Positions 15,502-23,580 of a DNA stretch of 64,000 nt are shown here, one piece after another. This DNA is from Methylobacterium organophilum. Its GTDB lineage: Bacteria; Pseudomonadota; Alphaproteobacteria; Rhizobiales; Beijerinckiaceae. Numbering within the stretch: position 1 is the stretch's first letter; the number at the start of each line of letters is the position of its first letter. The stretch lies in the NCBI RefSeq assembly GCF_022179465.1, contig NZ_BPQV01000012.1, forward strand, positions 120,036 to 184,035, in the 5' to 3' direction. Both the position numbers and the translations under genes were made by a program. Below the pieces are notes generated by a model, which was not told the origin of the DNA, ran no database searches, and was given only the letters and a program-made list of their open reading frames with translations.

Positions 15502-16583
15502 CGGTCTTCTCCCGGGAACAGCAGGCTGGAATCGCCATAGGAATAGAAGCGGTACTGCGCTTCAATCGCGTGGGCGTAGGCGCGCCGCATCGTCTCCAGC
15601 CCGGAGAAGGCGGAGACCAGCATGAACAGGGTCGAGCGTGGCAGGTGGAAGTTCGTCATGAGGGCGTCAACCGCGCGGAAGCGGTAGCCCGGGGTGATGA
15701 AGATCTCGGTCGGTCCGGAAAAGGGCTGGATCCGGCCCTCGGCGTCGGTAGCGCTCTCCAGCAGCCGCAGGGCCGTGGTGCCCACCGCGACTAGGCGGCC
15801 GCCCTTCGCCCGGATGGCGTTGAGCGCCTGCGCCGTCTCGGCGTCGATCTGGCCGATCTCCGCATGCATGCGGTGATCGTCCGTATCCTCCGCCTTCACG
15901 GGCAGGAAGGTACCGGCCCCGACATGCAAGGTGACGTGGCGCCGCGCGATGCCCGCGGCATCGAGCGCGCCCAGGAGCGCATCTGAGAAGTGCAGGCCGG
16001 CGGTCGGGGCGGCGACAGCCCCGGGAGCGCGGGCATAGACGGTCTGGTAGTCGGTCGCATCCTGCGCGTCTGTCGGGCGCTTGCCCGCGATGTAGGGGGG
16101 CAGCGGAAGCGCGCCCAAGGCGGCGATGGCCTCGTCCAGGGCGGGGCCGGACAGGTCGAAGCGGAGGGTGACCTCGCCGCCCTCTCCCTTGGCTTCGAGG
16201 GTGGCCTTGAGGCTCGCCAGCCCGCAGGCCCCGCTCGTCTCCTCGCCGAAATGCAGGCGGTCGCCGACGGCGAGGCGCTTGCCCGGCCGGGCGAATGCGC
16301 GCCAGCGATCCGGCGCCTCGCGCAGGTGCAGCATCACCTCCGTGCGCAGGCCCGCGGCGCCGGGGCGATGGCGGAGGCCGTTGAGCCGGGCCGGAATTAC
16401 CCGCGTGTCGTTGAAGACGAGCACGTCGCCCCGGCGCAGCAGCCTCGGCAGGTCACGCACGGCGCGATCCGCCAAGGCCTCCCCGGGCTGCACCACGAGC
16501 AGGCGGCCCGCATCCCGCGGGCTCGCGGGCCTCAGGGCGATCAGGCTTTCCGGCAGGTCGAAATCGAACGCATCCACGCGCAT
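15498..16583 (-). CDS. queA: S-adenosylmethionine:tRNA ribosyltransferase-isomerase
   Basis: The 361-residue enzyme moves the ribosyl part of S-adenosylmethionine onto preQ1-modified tRNA, making epoxyqueuosine. [19 protein letters not shown] is the typical start, chosen over an ATG five codons upstream; [41 protein letters not shown] and [17 protein letters not shown] are the conserved blocks. It begins a minus-strand run that continues with a nucleotidyltransferase and tgt, the enzyme acting one step earlier in the same pathway. Length is normal. Confidence 0.95.
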   Translation of the reverse strand: MRVDAFDFDLPESLIALRPASPRDAGRLLVVQPGEALADRAVRDLPRLLRRGDVLVFNDTRVIPARLNGLRHRPGAAGLRTEVMLHLREAPDRWRAFARPGKRLAVGDRLHFGEETSGACGLASLKATLEAKGEGGEVTLRFDLSGPALDEAIAALGALPLPPYIAGKRPTDAQDATDYQTVYARAPGAVAAPTAGLHFSDALLGALDAAGIARRHVTLHVGAGTFLPVKAEDTDDHRMHAEIGQIDAETAQALNAIRAKGGRLVAVGTTALRLLESATDAEGRIQPFSGPTEIFITPGYRFRAVDALMTNFHLPRSTLFMLVSAFSGLETMRRAYAHAIEAQYRFYSYGDSSLLFPGEDR

Positions 16584-16693
16584 GCCCGCCCTCTGCACGG
16601 ATTGGGGCGCCGAGGCAAATCGCGGGACCAGCCGACGACCACGGGAGCGACGCCCGTGCGGGCGGTCAGAGCGCGGACGCGGCGCGACGATCC

Positions 16694-17311
16694 CTAGGCG
16701 TCACGAACAGGGGGGCGGAAGGCGCGTCGCGCCTCGGCCGCCTCCGCGCGGATCGCGCAGCCTTCCGCATGATCGTTGATCAGGCCCATGGCCTGCATGA
16801 AGGCGTAGATCGTGGTCGGACCGATGAAGGCCCAGCCTCGCTTCTTGAGGTCCTTCGACATTGCGATGGAGGCGGCCGAGACCGAGGTCGTCTGCGGCGC
16901 CGCGAGAACGTCGGCGAAGGGCTCGAACTGCCAGACATAGGCCGCCAGCGACCCGTATTCCCGAACCAGATCCTGCGCCCGCCGGGCATTGTTGAGGACG
17001 GCCTGGATCTTTCCGCGGTGCCGGACGATGCCGGGCTCCCCGAGCAGCCGCTCGACGTCGGCTTGGTTGAAGGCAGCGATCCGATCGATGTCGAAGTCGT
17101 GAAAAGCCGTGCGGAAAGCATCGCGCTTGGCGAGGATCGTGCGCCAGCTCAGGCCCGATTGAAACCCTTCCAGGCAGAGCTTTTCGAAGAGGCGGCGGTC
17201 ATCCGCGACCGGGAAACCCCATTCCCGGTCGTGATATGCGGTGAATTCCGGCGCGGCGGCGCACCAGCGGCAGCGCGACCGCCCATCCGGGCCCGTGAAC
17301 GTCGGGTGCAT
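16694..17311 (-). CDS. tag: DNA-3-methyladenine glycosylase I
   Basis: The 205-residue protein matches Tag: [20 protein letters not shown] at the N-terminus, [19 protein letters not shown] with the substrate-pocket Glu and Trp, and [19 protein letters not shown] followed by HAEGC. The paired Cys/His elements at both ends form the family's structural zinc site. It removes 3-methyladenine from alkylated DNA. The gene follows a YciI-like gene by three bases and a TetR gene before that, so a regulator-led operon is likely. The downstream gap to queA is about 110 bp. Confidence 0.93.
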   Translation of the reverse strand: MHPTFTGPDGRSRCRWCAAAPEFTAYHDREWGFPVADDRRLFEKLCLEGFQSGLSWRTILAKRDAFRTAFHDFDIDRIAAFNQADVERLLGEPGIVRHRGKIQAVLNNARRAQDLVREYGSLAAYVWQFEPFADVLAAPQTTSVSAASIAMSKDLKKRGWAFIGPTTIYAFMQAMGLINDHAEGCAIRAEAAEARRAFRPPVRDA

Positions 17312-17314
17312 CGC

Positions 17315-17602
17315 TCAGGCTTTCAGGAAGGCGAGCCGGTCGTCCGTCTGGCCTGGCGCGATCTCGAGGATCTCGGCCCCGACCACGCCCTCGGCCACGA
17401 ACGGGTCTTCGGCCAGCCGATCCTCCAGATCCGGACGGGTCAGGTTGTGGGCGAGGATCGCGCCGCCCTCGGGTGGCCGCAGGCTCCCCGCGACGAGGAA
17501 GACGCCGTCCTCGAAGCCGCGCCGGATCCAGGCATTATGCCCCTCCATGAGCGCCGCGGCCCCGTTCCGATGGGCGGAAAATTTCAGGATGACGACGAAC
17601 AT
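17315..17602 (-). CDS. YciI-family protein
   Basis: The 95-residue protein starts MFVVILKFSAHRNGAAALME and keeps the conserved His (EGHNAWIRRGFEDG) and the C-terminal DPFVAEGVVGAEILEIAP of the YciI-like ferredoxin-fold family. The family's function is mostly unknown; some members cyclise or dechlorinate small molecules using the His-Asp pair. It is the middle gene of tetR-yciI-tag, separated by 15 bp from the regulator and 3 bp from tag. Confidence 0.85.
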   Translation of the reverse strand: MFVVILKFSAHRNGAAALMEGHNAWIRRGFEDGVFLVAGSLRPPEGGAILAHNLTRPDLEDRLAEDPFVAEGVVGAEILEIAPGQTDDRLAFLKA

Positions 17603-17617
17603 CGGACGGGTTCTCCT

Positions 17618-18208
17618 TCAGGCTTGGGGGGCATCGGTCCGCGCGGGAGCGGCCGGTGCCAGCGTGGCGAGCCAGGCCCGCATGTCGTCGACCTCCCGGT
17701 GGATGAAGTCTTCGTCGCGAAAGGCGGTGGCCAGGGTCGCGACGCCCTGGCTGCGCGCCAGGAGGTGCAGGGCCAGCGCATTGGCATCCTGCGGGCGCCC
17801 GAGTTGCGCGAAGGCGCATGCGAGCCAGTCGCGGAAGAGCGTGAAGACCTGGTTCGCTCTGTCCTGGGCGATGTGGTCGAGCTTGGCGAGTTCGCTGCAC
17901 AGGGTGCCGACCGGGCAGCCGTGGAGCATGATCTTCGCCCGGTTGGCGATCAGGATCTCGATGAAGCGGCGGATCTTCTCCGCCGGAGTGGCACTCTCGC
18001 TCTGCCACGCTTCCAGCATCGCTCGCGTCCCGGCGAGGCGGAAATCGATCACGGCGTCGAGAATGTCGTCCTTCGTTTTGAAATGATAATAGAAATTCCC
18101 GCGCGAAATCTTCACGGCCGAGGCGATGTCCGAGAACGACGTCGCGTCGAAGCCGCGTTCGTAGAAGAGGCGATCCGCAGCCTCGACGATGTGCTGGCGC
18201 GTCTCCAT
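17618..18208 (-). CDS. TetR/AcrR-family transcriptional regulator
   Basis: The 196-residue repressor has an N-terminal helix-turn-helix (RQHIVEAADRLFYERGFDAT, then SFSDIASAVKISRGNFYYHF) and a C-terminal ligand domain. Two cysteines sit close together in HGCPVGTLCSELAKL (about residues 95-109), a pattern that could sense electrophiles or thiol modification; that is inference. ATG at 18208 gives the standard family start. The gene leads tetR-yciI-tag. Palindromic sites 80-110 bp upstream (18285-18321) are the likely operators, so autoregulation is expected. Confidence 0.88.
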   Translation of the reverse strand: METRQHIVEAADRLFYERGFDATSFSDIASAVKISRGNFYYHFKTKDDILDAVIDFRLAGTRAMLEAWQSESATPAEKIRRFIEILIANRAKIMLHGCPVGTLCSELAKLDHIAQDRANQVFTLFRDWLACAFAQLGRPQDANALALHLLARSQGVATLATAFRDEDFIHREVDDMRAWLATLAPAAPARTDAPQA

Positions 18209-18284
18209 GCTTGTCCCTATCGCGTCGGCTGCTGGCGCGCCTCTCCCGCAATGGGGCCGCGGCGCGGAACGCACGACCTGTTTA

Positions 18285-18321
18285 GGGCAAGCGTCCTAGG
18301 CGCATTTTTGGACGATCGTCC
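18285..18321. promoter_or_regulatory. Tandem palindromic operators of the TetR regulator
   Basis: GGACGATCGTCC at 18310-18321 is a perfect 12-base palindrome, extended on one side by TAG. A related imperfect site, GGGCAAGCGTCCTAGG, lies at 18285-18300. On the minus strand both read CTAGGACG(A/C)T..., so they look like two copies of one operator about 25 bp apart. They lie between the divergent tetR gene and the small gene at 18443. The link to this regulator is inferred from position only. Confidence 0.55.
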
Positions 18322-18442
18322 TAGAGAGGTCAAGCCTACCTTGGATCAGTCGGACGCGCAGGCTTGCGAGGGGCTGGCCGGGTGGGAGCGCTGCGCCAGA
18401 TCAGAAGGACGAGGAAACCGAACCGGAAAGAACCGACGCACC

Positions 18443-18691
18443 ATGAAATGGTACGCGCTGCGCCCCCGCGATCCCACCGATGCCCGGTGGCCTCTGCCCG
18501 ATCGGCCACAGGTGACTCTGAAGGCCGAAGACCCGGCGGATGCGCGCCGGCGCTTCCTGCAGGCTTACAAGAGCGAGCCTTTCGGCAACCCCGTCTCGCC
18601 GGTGCCCGATGCCGGCCGCGGCAGCTTCCTCGGAGACGAGGAGGCTCTTCTCGTCGAGGAGACGCATACGCCTGAAACGCCGAAGGCCTGA
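18443..18691 (+). CDS. Small hypothetical protein
   Basis: The 82-residue product starts MKWYALRPRDPTDARWPLPD and is rich in Pro, Arg and acidic residues, without signal peptide or membrane segment. GGAAAGAACC lies before the ATG. I recognise no family. It diverges from the TetR gene and shares its operator region, so it may be regulated by it. A second small gene follows 38 bp downstream and the two may be cotranscribed. Confidence 0.6.
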   Translation: MKWYALRPRDPTDARWPLPDRPQVTLKAEDPADARRRFLQAYKSEPFGNPVSPVPDAGRGSFLGDEEALLVEETHTPETPKA

Positions 18692-18729
18692 GCCACGTAG
18701 GAACCTGGGCGAACAGAGAGGTTTGGCGA

Positions 18730-18963
18730 ATGACTACGGTTTCCAAGCCGCCGCACGAGACCCTGGACGCCCAGGTCGCCGCTTACTGGGAACGGGAGGC
18801 GGCCCGGCTCGACATTCTGGCAGCCCAAGCGAGCTTCGCCTGGATGATCCGGAGCTACGCCCGCAAGGCTGAGCGCGCCCGCAAGGTCGCTGCGCAGGCC
18901 CGCGGGCGGGAAGCGGCGCGCGGGCGCGGGCCTGTGGAGGGGGAGACGGCCGAGGGCGCATAG
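18730..18963 (+). CDS. Small hypothetical protein
   Basis: The 77-residue product starts MTTVSKPPHETLDAQVAAYW and is largely predicted helix, with charged heptad-like stretches (REAARLDILAAQ) and a basic C-terminal half (KAERARKVAAQARGRE). AGAGAGG precedes the ATG by about nine bases. There is no membrane segment and no family I can name. It follows another small gene by 38 bp and precedes the CDF exporter by about 95 bp. Confidence 0.6.
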   Translation: MTTVSKPPHETLDAQVAAYWEREAARLDILAAQASFAWMIRSYARKAERARKVAAQARGREAARGRGPVEGETAEGA

Positions 18964-19059
18964 CCCGGGCTAAGACCTTTGCCGTGGCCTTGGGGCCGCT
19001 CGGGCGGTTAAGGGGCGGCCCCGCCGGCGCTTGAGCCGGCCTCGTCCCCGATTCCAGCA

Positions 19060-19947
19060 ATGACCCGTACCGAGAAAGCGGCTCTCCTGAGCGCGGCCGT
19101 CGGCGCCCTCGTGACGGCGCTCAAGTTCGCAGCCTACTGGCTGACTGGGAGCCTCGCGCTCTATTCGGATGCCTTGGAGAGCATCATCAACGTGGTGGCG
19201 GCGGCCTGCGCCTTCGTCGCCCTGCGGGTCGCAGCCCAGCCGGCGGATGATCAGCATCCCTACGGCCACCATAAGGCCGAGTATTTCTCCGCCGTGATCG
19301 AGGGCACCCTCGTCATCGTCGCAGCACTCCTGATCCTGCGCGAGGCCTATCACGGCGTCCTCGATCCCAAGCCGCTCGACGCCCCGCTGATCGGCCTCGC
19401 AGTCAATGGTGTCGCCACGGTGATCAATGCGGGCTGGGCGTTCTGGCTGATGCGCCGGGGCCGGGTCTGGCGCTCGCCGGCGCTCATCGCCGACGCCAAG
19501 CACGTCTTCGCCGACGTCTTCACTTCCGGCGGCGTTCTCGTCGGCGTCGCCCTGGTGCTCCTCACCGGCAACTTGGTGCTCGATCCCGTGGTGGCGGGCC
19601 TCGTTGCCCTCAACATCCTGTGGTCCGGCTGGACCATGGTGCGCGACTCGGTGAACGGCCTGATGGACCAGGCCGCTTCCCCCGAGATGGTACAGAAGAT
19701 CCGCGCACTCATCTCCGGCCACAGCGAGGGGGCACTTGAGGCGCACGACGTGCGCACGCGCCATGCCGGCAGCGCCACCTTCGTCGATTTCCACCTCGTC
19801 GTGCCCGGCGAGATGACGGTGGCCGAGTCACACGCTATCTGCGACCGGCTGGAGGCGGCCATCGAAGCCGAGATCGACGGCGCCGTGGTGGTCATCCACG
19901 TGGAGCCCGGCGACGAGGCCAAGCAGCGCGGCGTGCCGGTGATCTGA
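19060..19947 (+). CDS. Cation diffusion facilitator (FieF-type metal exporter)
   Basis: The 295-residue inner-membrane antiporter has about six helices. ALYSDALESIINV carries the helix 2 metal-site Asp, HPYGHHKAEYFS follows helix 3, and AKHVFADVFTSGGVLVG carries the H-x-x-x-D pair of helix 5. A cytoplasmic C-terminal domain (RHAGSATFVDFHLVVPGEMT) ends with a His-rich dimer fold region. CDF proteins export Zn, Fe, Mn or Co in exchange for protons; the metal cannot be assigned from sequence. It converges with lipB, only four bases away. Confidence 0.9.
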   Translation: MTRTEKAALLSAAVGALVTALKFAAYWLTGSLALYSDALESIINVVAAACAFVALRVAAQPADDQHPYGHHKAEYFSAVIEGTLVIVAALLILREAYHGVLDPKPLDAPLIGLAVNGVATVINAGWAFWLMRRGRVWRSPALIADAKHVFADVFTSGGVLVGVALVLLTGNLVLDPVVAGLVALNILWSGWTMVRDSVNGLMDQAASPEMVQKIRALISGHSEGALEAHDVRTRHAGSATFVDFHLVVPGEMTVAESHAICDRLEAAIEAEIDGAVVVIHVEPGDEAKQRGVPVI

Positions 19948-19951
19948 GAGG

Positions 19952-20698
19952 TCACCCCTCCTCGTCCTGCGTCGCGCCGAAGATCGGCACGAAGGCGGCG
20001 CGCAGGGCCATGTCGACCTCCGGCATCGAGACGATCCGGCCGAGATCGGCCAAGCTCGTCACGCCGTGCCGGCTGATGCCGCAGGGCACGATGCCGGTGA
20101 AATGGGAGAGATCCGGCTCCACGTTGAGGCTGAGCCCGTGCAGGCTCACCCAGCGCTTCACCCGGATGCCGATCGCCGCGATCTTGTCCTCGACCGCCTC
20201 GCCTCTCTCCGGCCGTCGCACCCAGACGCCGACACGGTCCTCCCGCCGCTCGGCCCGCACGTTGAAGGTGTCCAGCGTGGCGATGATCCAGGCCTCCAAG
20301 CTCGCCACGTAGGCGCGCAGATCCGCCCGGCGGCGGTTGAGGTCGAGCATCACGTAGGCGATGCGCTGGCCCGGGCCGTGATAGGTGTATTGCCCGCCCC
20401 GCCCGGTGCGGTGGACGGGAAAGCGGTCCGGCTCGACGAGGTCGGCGGTCTTGGCCGAGGTTCCCGCGGTGTAGAGCGGGGGATGCTCCAGGAGCCAGAC
20501 GAGTTCGCGGGCCTCGCCCCGCGCGATGGCCGAAGCCCGCGCCTCCATCGCCTCCACTGCTATCTCGTAATCGACGAGGGTGTCGCTCACCCGCCAAGCG
20601 ACCGGCGGTGCGCCCGGGCGCGGCAGGAAGGTGGCGGGCGCCACCGCGAGCCGGGGCGAGGAGATCGGGCCGTCGTTTACCAAGGCTTCACCATCCAC
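19952..20698 (-). CDS. lipB: Octanoyl-(acyl carrier protein):protein transferase
   Basis: This enzyme loads octanoate from acyl carrier protein onto lipoyl domains. [20 protein letters not shown] is the family signature, [15 protein letters not shown] carries the acyl-accepting Cys, and [20 protein letters not shown] carries the catalytic Lys. The start is not fixed: GTG at 20698 gives 248 residues, and GTG at 20644 is also possible; neither has a clear ribosome site. The gene is divergent from the fliN-like gene, with starts 25-80 bp apart, so the two share a compact promoter region. Confidence 0.92.
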   Translation of the reverse strand: MDGEALVNDGPISSPRLAVAPATFLPRPGAPPVAWRVSDTLVDYEIAVEAMEARASAIARGEARELVWLLEHPPLYTAGTSAKTADLVEPDRFPVHRTGRGGQYTYHGPGQRIAYVMLDLNRRRADLRAYVASLEAWIIATLDTFNVRAERREDRVGVWVRRPERGEAVEDKIAAIGIRVKRWVSLHGLSLNVEPDLSHFTGIVPCGISRHGVTSLADLGRIVSMPEVDMALRAAFVPIFGATQDEEG

Positions 20699-20723
20699 GA
20701 GGAATGCTGGCCCGATATCACAG

Positions 20724-21044
20724 GTGGCGTCCCGGGCGGCAGGCGTGGCGGTTCTCGAAGACCTCAAGGTCGATCTCAAGGTCGTTCTCGGCCGCAGCCA
20801 GATGCCGCTGCACATGTTGCTGCGCATGGGCCGCGGCGCGGTGATCGAGCTCGCCGCCACCGAGACGGACATGGTCGAGATCCTGGCCAACGACCACCCG
20901 ATCGCCCGCGGGCAGATCGTGGTCACCGGCAACCGCATCTCCGTGGAGGTGACCGAGCTGATCCGTAAGGCCGAACTGGTGCGCACCCCCGGCGCGACGA
21001 TCGGCGAGGAGGCCTCGGCCCTGGTCGGCGAAGTGCTGGCCTGA
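20724..21044 (+). CDS. fliN: FliN-like SpoA-domain protein (flagellar motor switch type)
   Basis: About 106 residues. [20 protein letters not shown] followed by [12 protein letters not shown] and [20 protein letters not shown] is a clear SpoA (FliN/FliM C-terminal) domain, which forms the switch ring at the base of the flagellar motor. The start is uncertain: GTG at 20724 or 20745. No other flagellar gene is next to it; it sits alone between lipB (divergent) and nasS (convergent). A FliN paralogue or an isolated true fliN are both possible. Confidence 0.8.
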   Translation: MASRAAGVAVLEDLKVDLKVVLGRSQMPLHMLLRMGRGAVIELAATETDMVEILANDHPIARGQIVVTGNRISVEVTELIRKAELVRTPGATIGEEASALVGEVLA

Positions 21045-21060
21045 GCCGGCTGTCCTTGCC

Positions 21061-22077
21061 TCAGCCCGACAGGGCGGCCATGAATAGATCCGGCCGATAG
21101 AGCGCTGTCGCCCGCTGGGTGACATCTGCCGTCGTCTCGATCTGGCCGCAGGCCGCCATCTGCCCTACCAGCCAGCGCGCCTGGTCCAGCTCGGGCCGGT
21201 GGGTCTCGGCGCCGAGGCGGAGATAGGCGGGTTCGGACCAGGTCGTGCCGCCCGCGTCAACGGTCAGCGCCCCCGCCAGCACCCGCGCGAGCAGCGCCGC
21301 GTCCGGGCCGAGGCCGGCCCTGTCGGCGAGGAGAGCGGCGAGTTCGGTGCGATTGCCCGGATCGGCGCACCAGATGCCCGCCCGGTGGACCGCGCGCACC
21401 AGAGCGAGTCCCGCCTCCGCCTCCGAGGCGGGCAGGGCCAGAACCTTCTCCGGGCAATCCGGCACGATGGCACAGCCGAGCGCCGCAATCCGCCCGATCC
21501 CGGCCTCGACCGCGATGCTGTTCCAGGGGGCGCCGACGCAGAAGCCGTCGATGATGCCGCGCTTCAGTGCCTCCACGGTGTTGGGCGGTGGCACCACGAC
21601 GAGGCGCAGAGCCCGGCGCAGGTCGAGGCCACCCCGTTCGGCGAAGAGCCGGAGCTGGTAGGTGTGGCTCGAGAAGGGATGCACCGTGCCGATGGTGAGG
21701 GGGCGGCCCTCTTCCGCCCGCGCCCGGGCGATCCGGGCGAAGGCCTGCGCCACGTCGTCGAGGGATTCGCTCGCCGGCGCCATCTCCGCCCAGAGGGGAT
21801 TCGACAGGGTGATGGCGTTGCCGTTGCGGTTGAGCGCCATCGGCACGCAGAGATCGGCCTGCGGCCCGGAGCGCCCCAGGGCACTGGCGATGGCCAGAGG
21901 CGCGAGCATGTGGGCGGCATCGAGATGGCCGAGCGCCAGGCGGTCGCGCAGGGTGGCCCAAGACGGCTCCTGCGACAGGGTGATGGTGAGGCCCTCCGCC
22001 CGAGCGAAGCCGCGCTCCGCCGCGGCGATCACGGGCGCGGCGTCCGCGAGCGGGACGTATCCGACGACGAGGCTCAT
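21061..22077 (-). CDS. nasS: Nitrate sensor NasS (NrtA/CmpA-like)
   Basis: The 338-residue protein starts directly at [20 protein letters not shown] without a signal peptide, so it should be cytoplasmic, unlike periplasmic Nrt[19 protein letters not shown] and [20 protein letters not shown], then [11 protein letters not shown], form the nitrate-binding fold of the NrtA/NasS group. NasS holds the antiterminator NasT inactive until nitrate or nitrite binds. Its ATG overlaps the nasT stop (ATGA). No nitrate-assimilation genes are near. Confidence 0.88.
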   Translation of the reverse strand: MSLVVGYVPLADAAPVIAAAERGFARAEGLTITLSQEPSWATLRDRLALGHLDAAHMLAPLAIASALGRSGPQADLCVPMALNRNGNAITLSNPLWAEMAPASESLDDVAQAFARIARARAEEGRPLTIGTVHPFSSHTYQLRLFAERGGLDLRRALRLVVVPPPNTVEALKRGIIDGFCVGAPWNSIAVEAGIGRIAALGCAIVPDCPEKVLALPASEAEAGLALVRAVHRAGIWCADPGNRTELAALLADRAGLGPDAALLARVLAGALTVDAGGTTWSEPAYLRLGAETHRPELDQARWLVGQMAACGQIETTADVTQRATALYRPDLFMAALSG

Positions 22078-22661
22078 CCGAGCAGATCCGCCGCCGTGAC
22101 GATGGCGCGGGCGATGTCCACGATCTTGCGCTTCTCGTTCATGGCCTGCTTGCGCAGGAGCTTGTAGGCGTCGTCCTCCGAGAGGCCCTTGCGGGTCATC
22201 AGGATCCCCTTGGCCCGCTCGATCAACTTGCGGTCGGCGAGCTCGGAGCGCGCCTCCTCCAATTCGCGCTGCAGCCGCGCGAAGGCGTTGAAGCGCAGGA
22301 TCGCGATATCGAGGATTGGCCGGATGCGCTCGGAGCGCAGGCCGTCGACGACGTAGGCCGAGATCCCGGCATCGACTGCCGCCTGCATCATGCTCTGGTC
22401 GGAGCGATCGACGAACATCGCCACCGGCCGCTCGACATGGCGGCTGAGGCTCGACATCTGCTCCAGGATATCCCGGCTCGGGCTCTCCAGATGCATCACG
22501 ACCACGTCGGGCTTGAGGGCGGCGACACGGGCCTGCAGGTCGGTGCCGTCAGGAATGACCACGACGTTGCCGATGCCGGCCGCGCGCAGTCCCTCCTCAA
22601 GGATGGCCGCGCGGACGTGGCTCGGGTCGACGACGGCGACGGTGAGGCTGGTCTCGGTCAT
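22074..22661 (-). CDS. nasT: ANTAR-domain antiterminator NasT
   Basis: The 195-residue protein has a receiver-like N-terminal domain and a C-terminal ANTAR RNA-binding domain (ERAKGILMTRKGLSEDDAYK, LLRKQAMNEKRKIVDIARAI). The expected phosphoacceptor Asp of the receiver is His57 here (VVVMHLESPSRD), so control by phosphorylation is unlikely. This fits the known scheme in which NasS binding, not phosphorylation, controls NasT. Released NasT would bind the leader of nitrate-assimilation mRNA. ATG at 22661 gives the standard length. nasS follows with overlap. Confidence 0.9.
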   Translation of the reverse strand: MTETSLTVAVVDPSHVRAAILEEGLRAAGIGNVVVIPDGTDLQARVAALKPDVVVMHLESPSRDILEQMSSLSRHVERPVAMFVDRSDQSMMQAAVDAGISAYVVDGLRSERIRPILDIAILRFNAFARLQRELEEARSELADRKLIERAKGILMTRKGLSEDDAYKLLRKQAMNEKRKIVDIARAIVTAADLLG

Positions 22662-22856
22662 CGAGGCCGCAAGGCTCGGGGAAAGGGGCGTCCAGGGCGC
22701 GGTTAGCGTGCTGCGCCGCGTCCGCGCAAGGTGCCCACTGCAAGCGATGTGCCCGACCTGCGCATTCGTTACAAACAGCGACATAACGGCCCAGCTTCCG
22801 CCGCAAACGCGTCCCAACTCTTCCTGCACGCAAGGCCAGAGCGGAGGTGGGTACCG

Positions 22857-23429
22857 ATGCGCAGTCCTGGATCGGATCGCTCCGTCACGGAGACGTTCTC
22901 GACGGGGCGCACGGCCGCCCTCCCCTTCCTGCCGACGCTGCTGAGCGCGGCGGTGATTGCCGGCCTGTCCTTCCTCTGTCAGGAACCCTCCCGAGAGGCC
23001 GGGATGCGCGAGCGGCCGCAGGTCAGCCCCGCTCCGAGCATGACGCTGACCGAGCCGGCTACCACGGGCGCCCTGGCCGAGGTGCCGGTTCCGGCGGCAA
23101 CTGCCTTCGCCCGGGCTTTTCCGGATCCGTCGCCGAGTCTCGCCGCGACGGCGGACGAGGCCGCGGCGCGTCCGGCGCCGGTGCGCACGGCCACGCGGCG
23201 CACCCGCCGCAACACCACTCTGGCCCGCGGTGCGGCTCCCAAACCTGCCGCCGAGCCGGCGGCCGAGCAACGCAGCCTCGCCAACAGCGAGCCCGGGCCC
23301 GATCTGCCGACGGGCGCCCTACCCTTCGCGCCGACCGCCAGCGCGGTCTGGAGCGCCGCCCGCTCCCTCGGCACCGGTGCGGTCAATCTCGGCAGCGCCG
23401 TGGTCGACCTAGTGCCGAGCCTGCGCTGA
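22857..23429 (+). CDS. Hypothetical membrane-anchored Pro/Ala-rich protein
   Basis: The 190-residue product has one hydrophobic segment (ALPFLPTLLSAAVIAGLSFL, about residues 21-42) followed by a long Ala/Pro/Thr-rich tail with a basic patch (RTATRRTRRNTTLARG). GGAGGTGG lies ten bases before the ATG at 22857 and fixes the start against a longer frame from 22731. The tail is probably disordered and periplasmic. No family is recognised. It diverges from nasT by about 195 bp; the next gene, a GH15 hydrolase, starts about 150 bp downstream. Confidence 0.6.
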   Translation: MRSPGSDRSVTETFSTGRTAALPFLPTLLSAAVIAGLSFLCQEPSREAGMRERPQVSPAPSMTLTEPATTGALAEVPVPAATAFARAFPDPSPSLAATADEAAARPAPVRTATRRTRRNTTLARGAAPKPAAEPAAEQRSLANSEPGPDLPTGALPFAPTASAVWSAARSLGTGAVNLGSAVVDLVPSLR

Positions 23430-23580
23430 GCAGGCCGATTGCCGACCCCGTGACGGTGGTCGGTGTGCGCTAGCGCATTCCCCGCGCATCCGCACGGGAA
23501 CGTCGCCGCATCCCGCGTGTTGCGGCCAAGGCTTGCCGCGTCCGACACCCCGCGCGGCGCGCGGCGCTCCGGGAGACGGT

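Noticed and set aside
16769-18691. A 640-codon plus-strand open frame
   Set aside because: It runs antisense to tag, yciI and tetR; its last 80 codons are the real small gene at 18443-18691.
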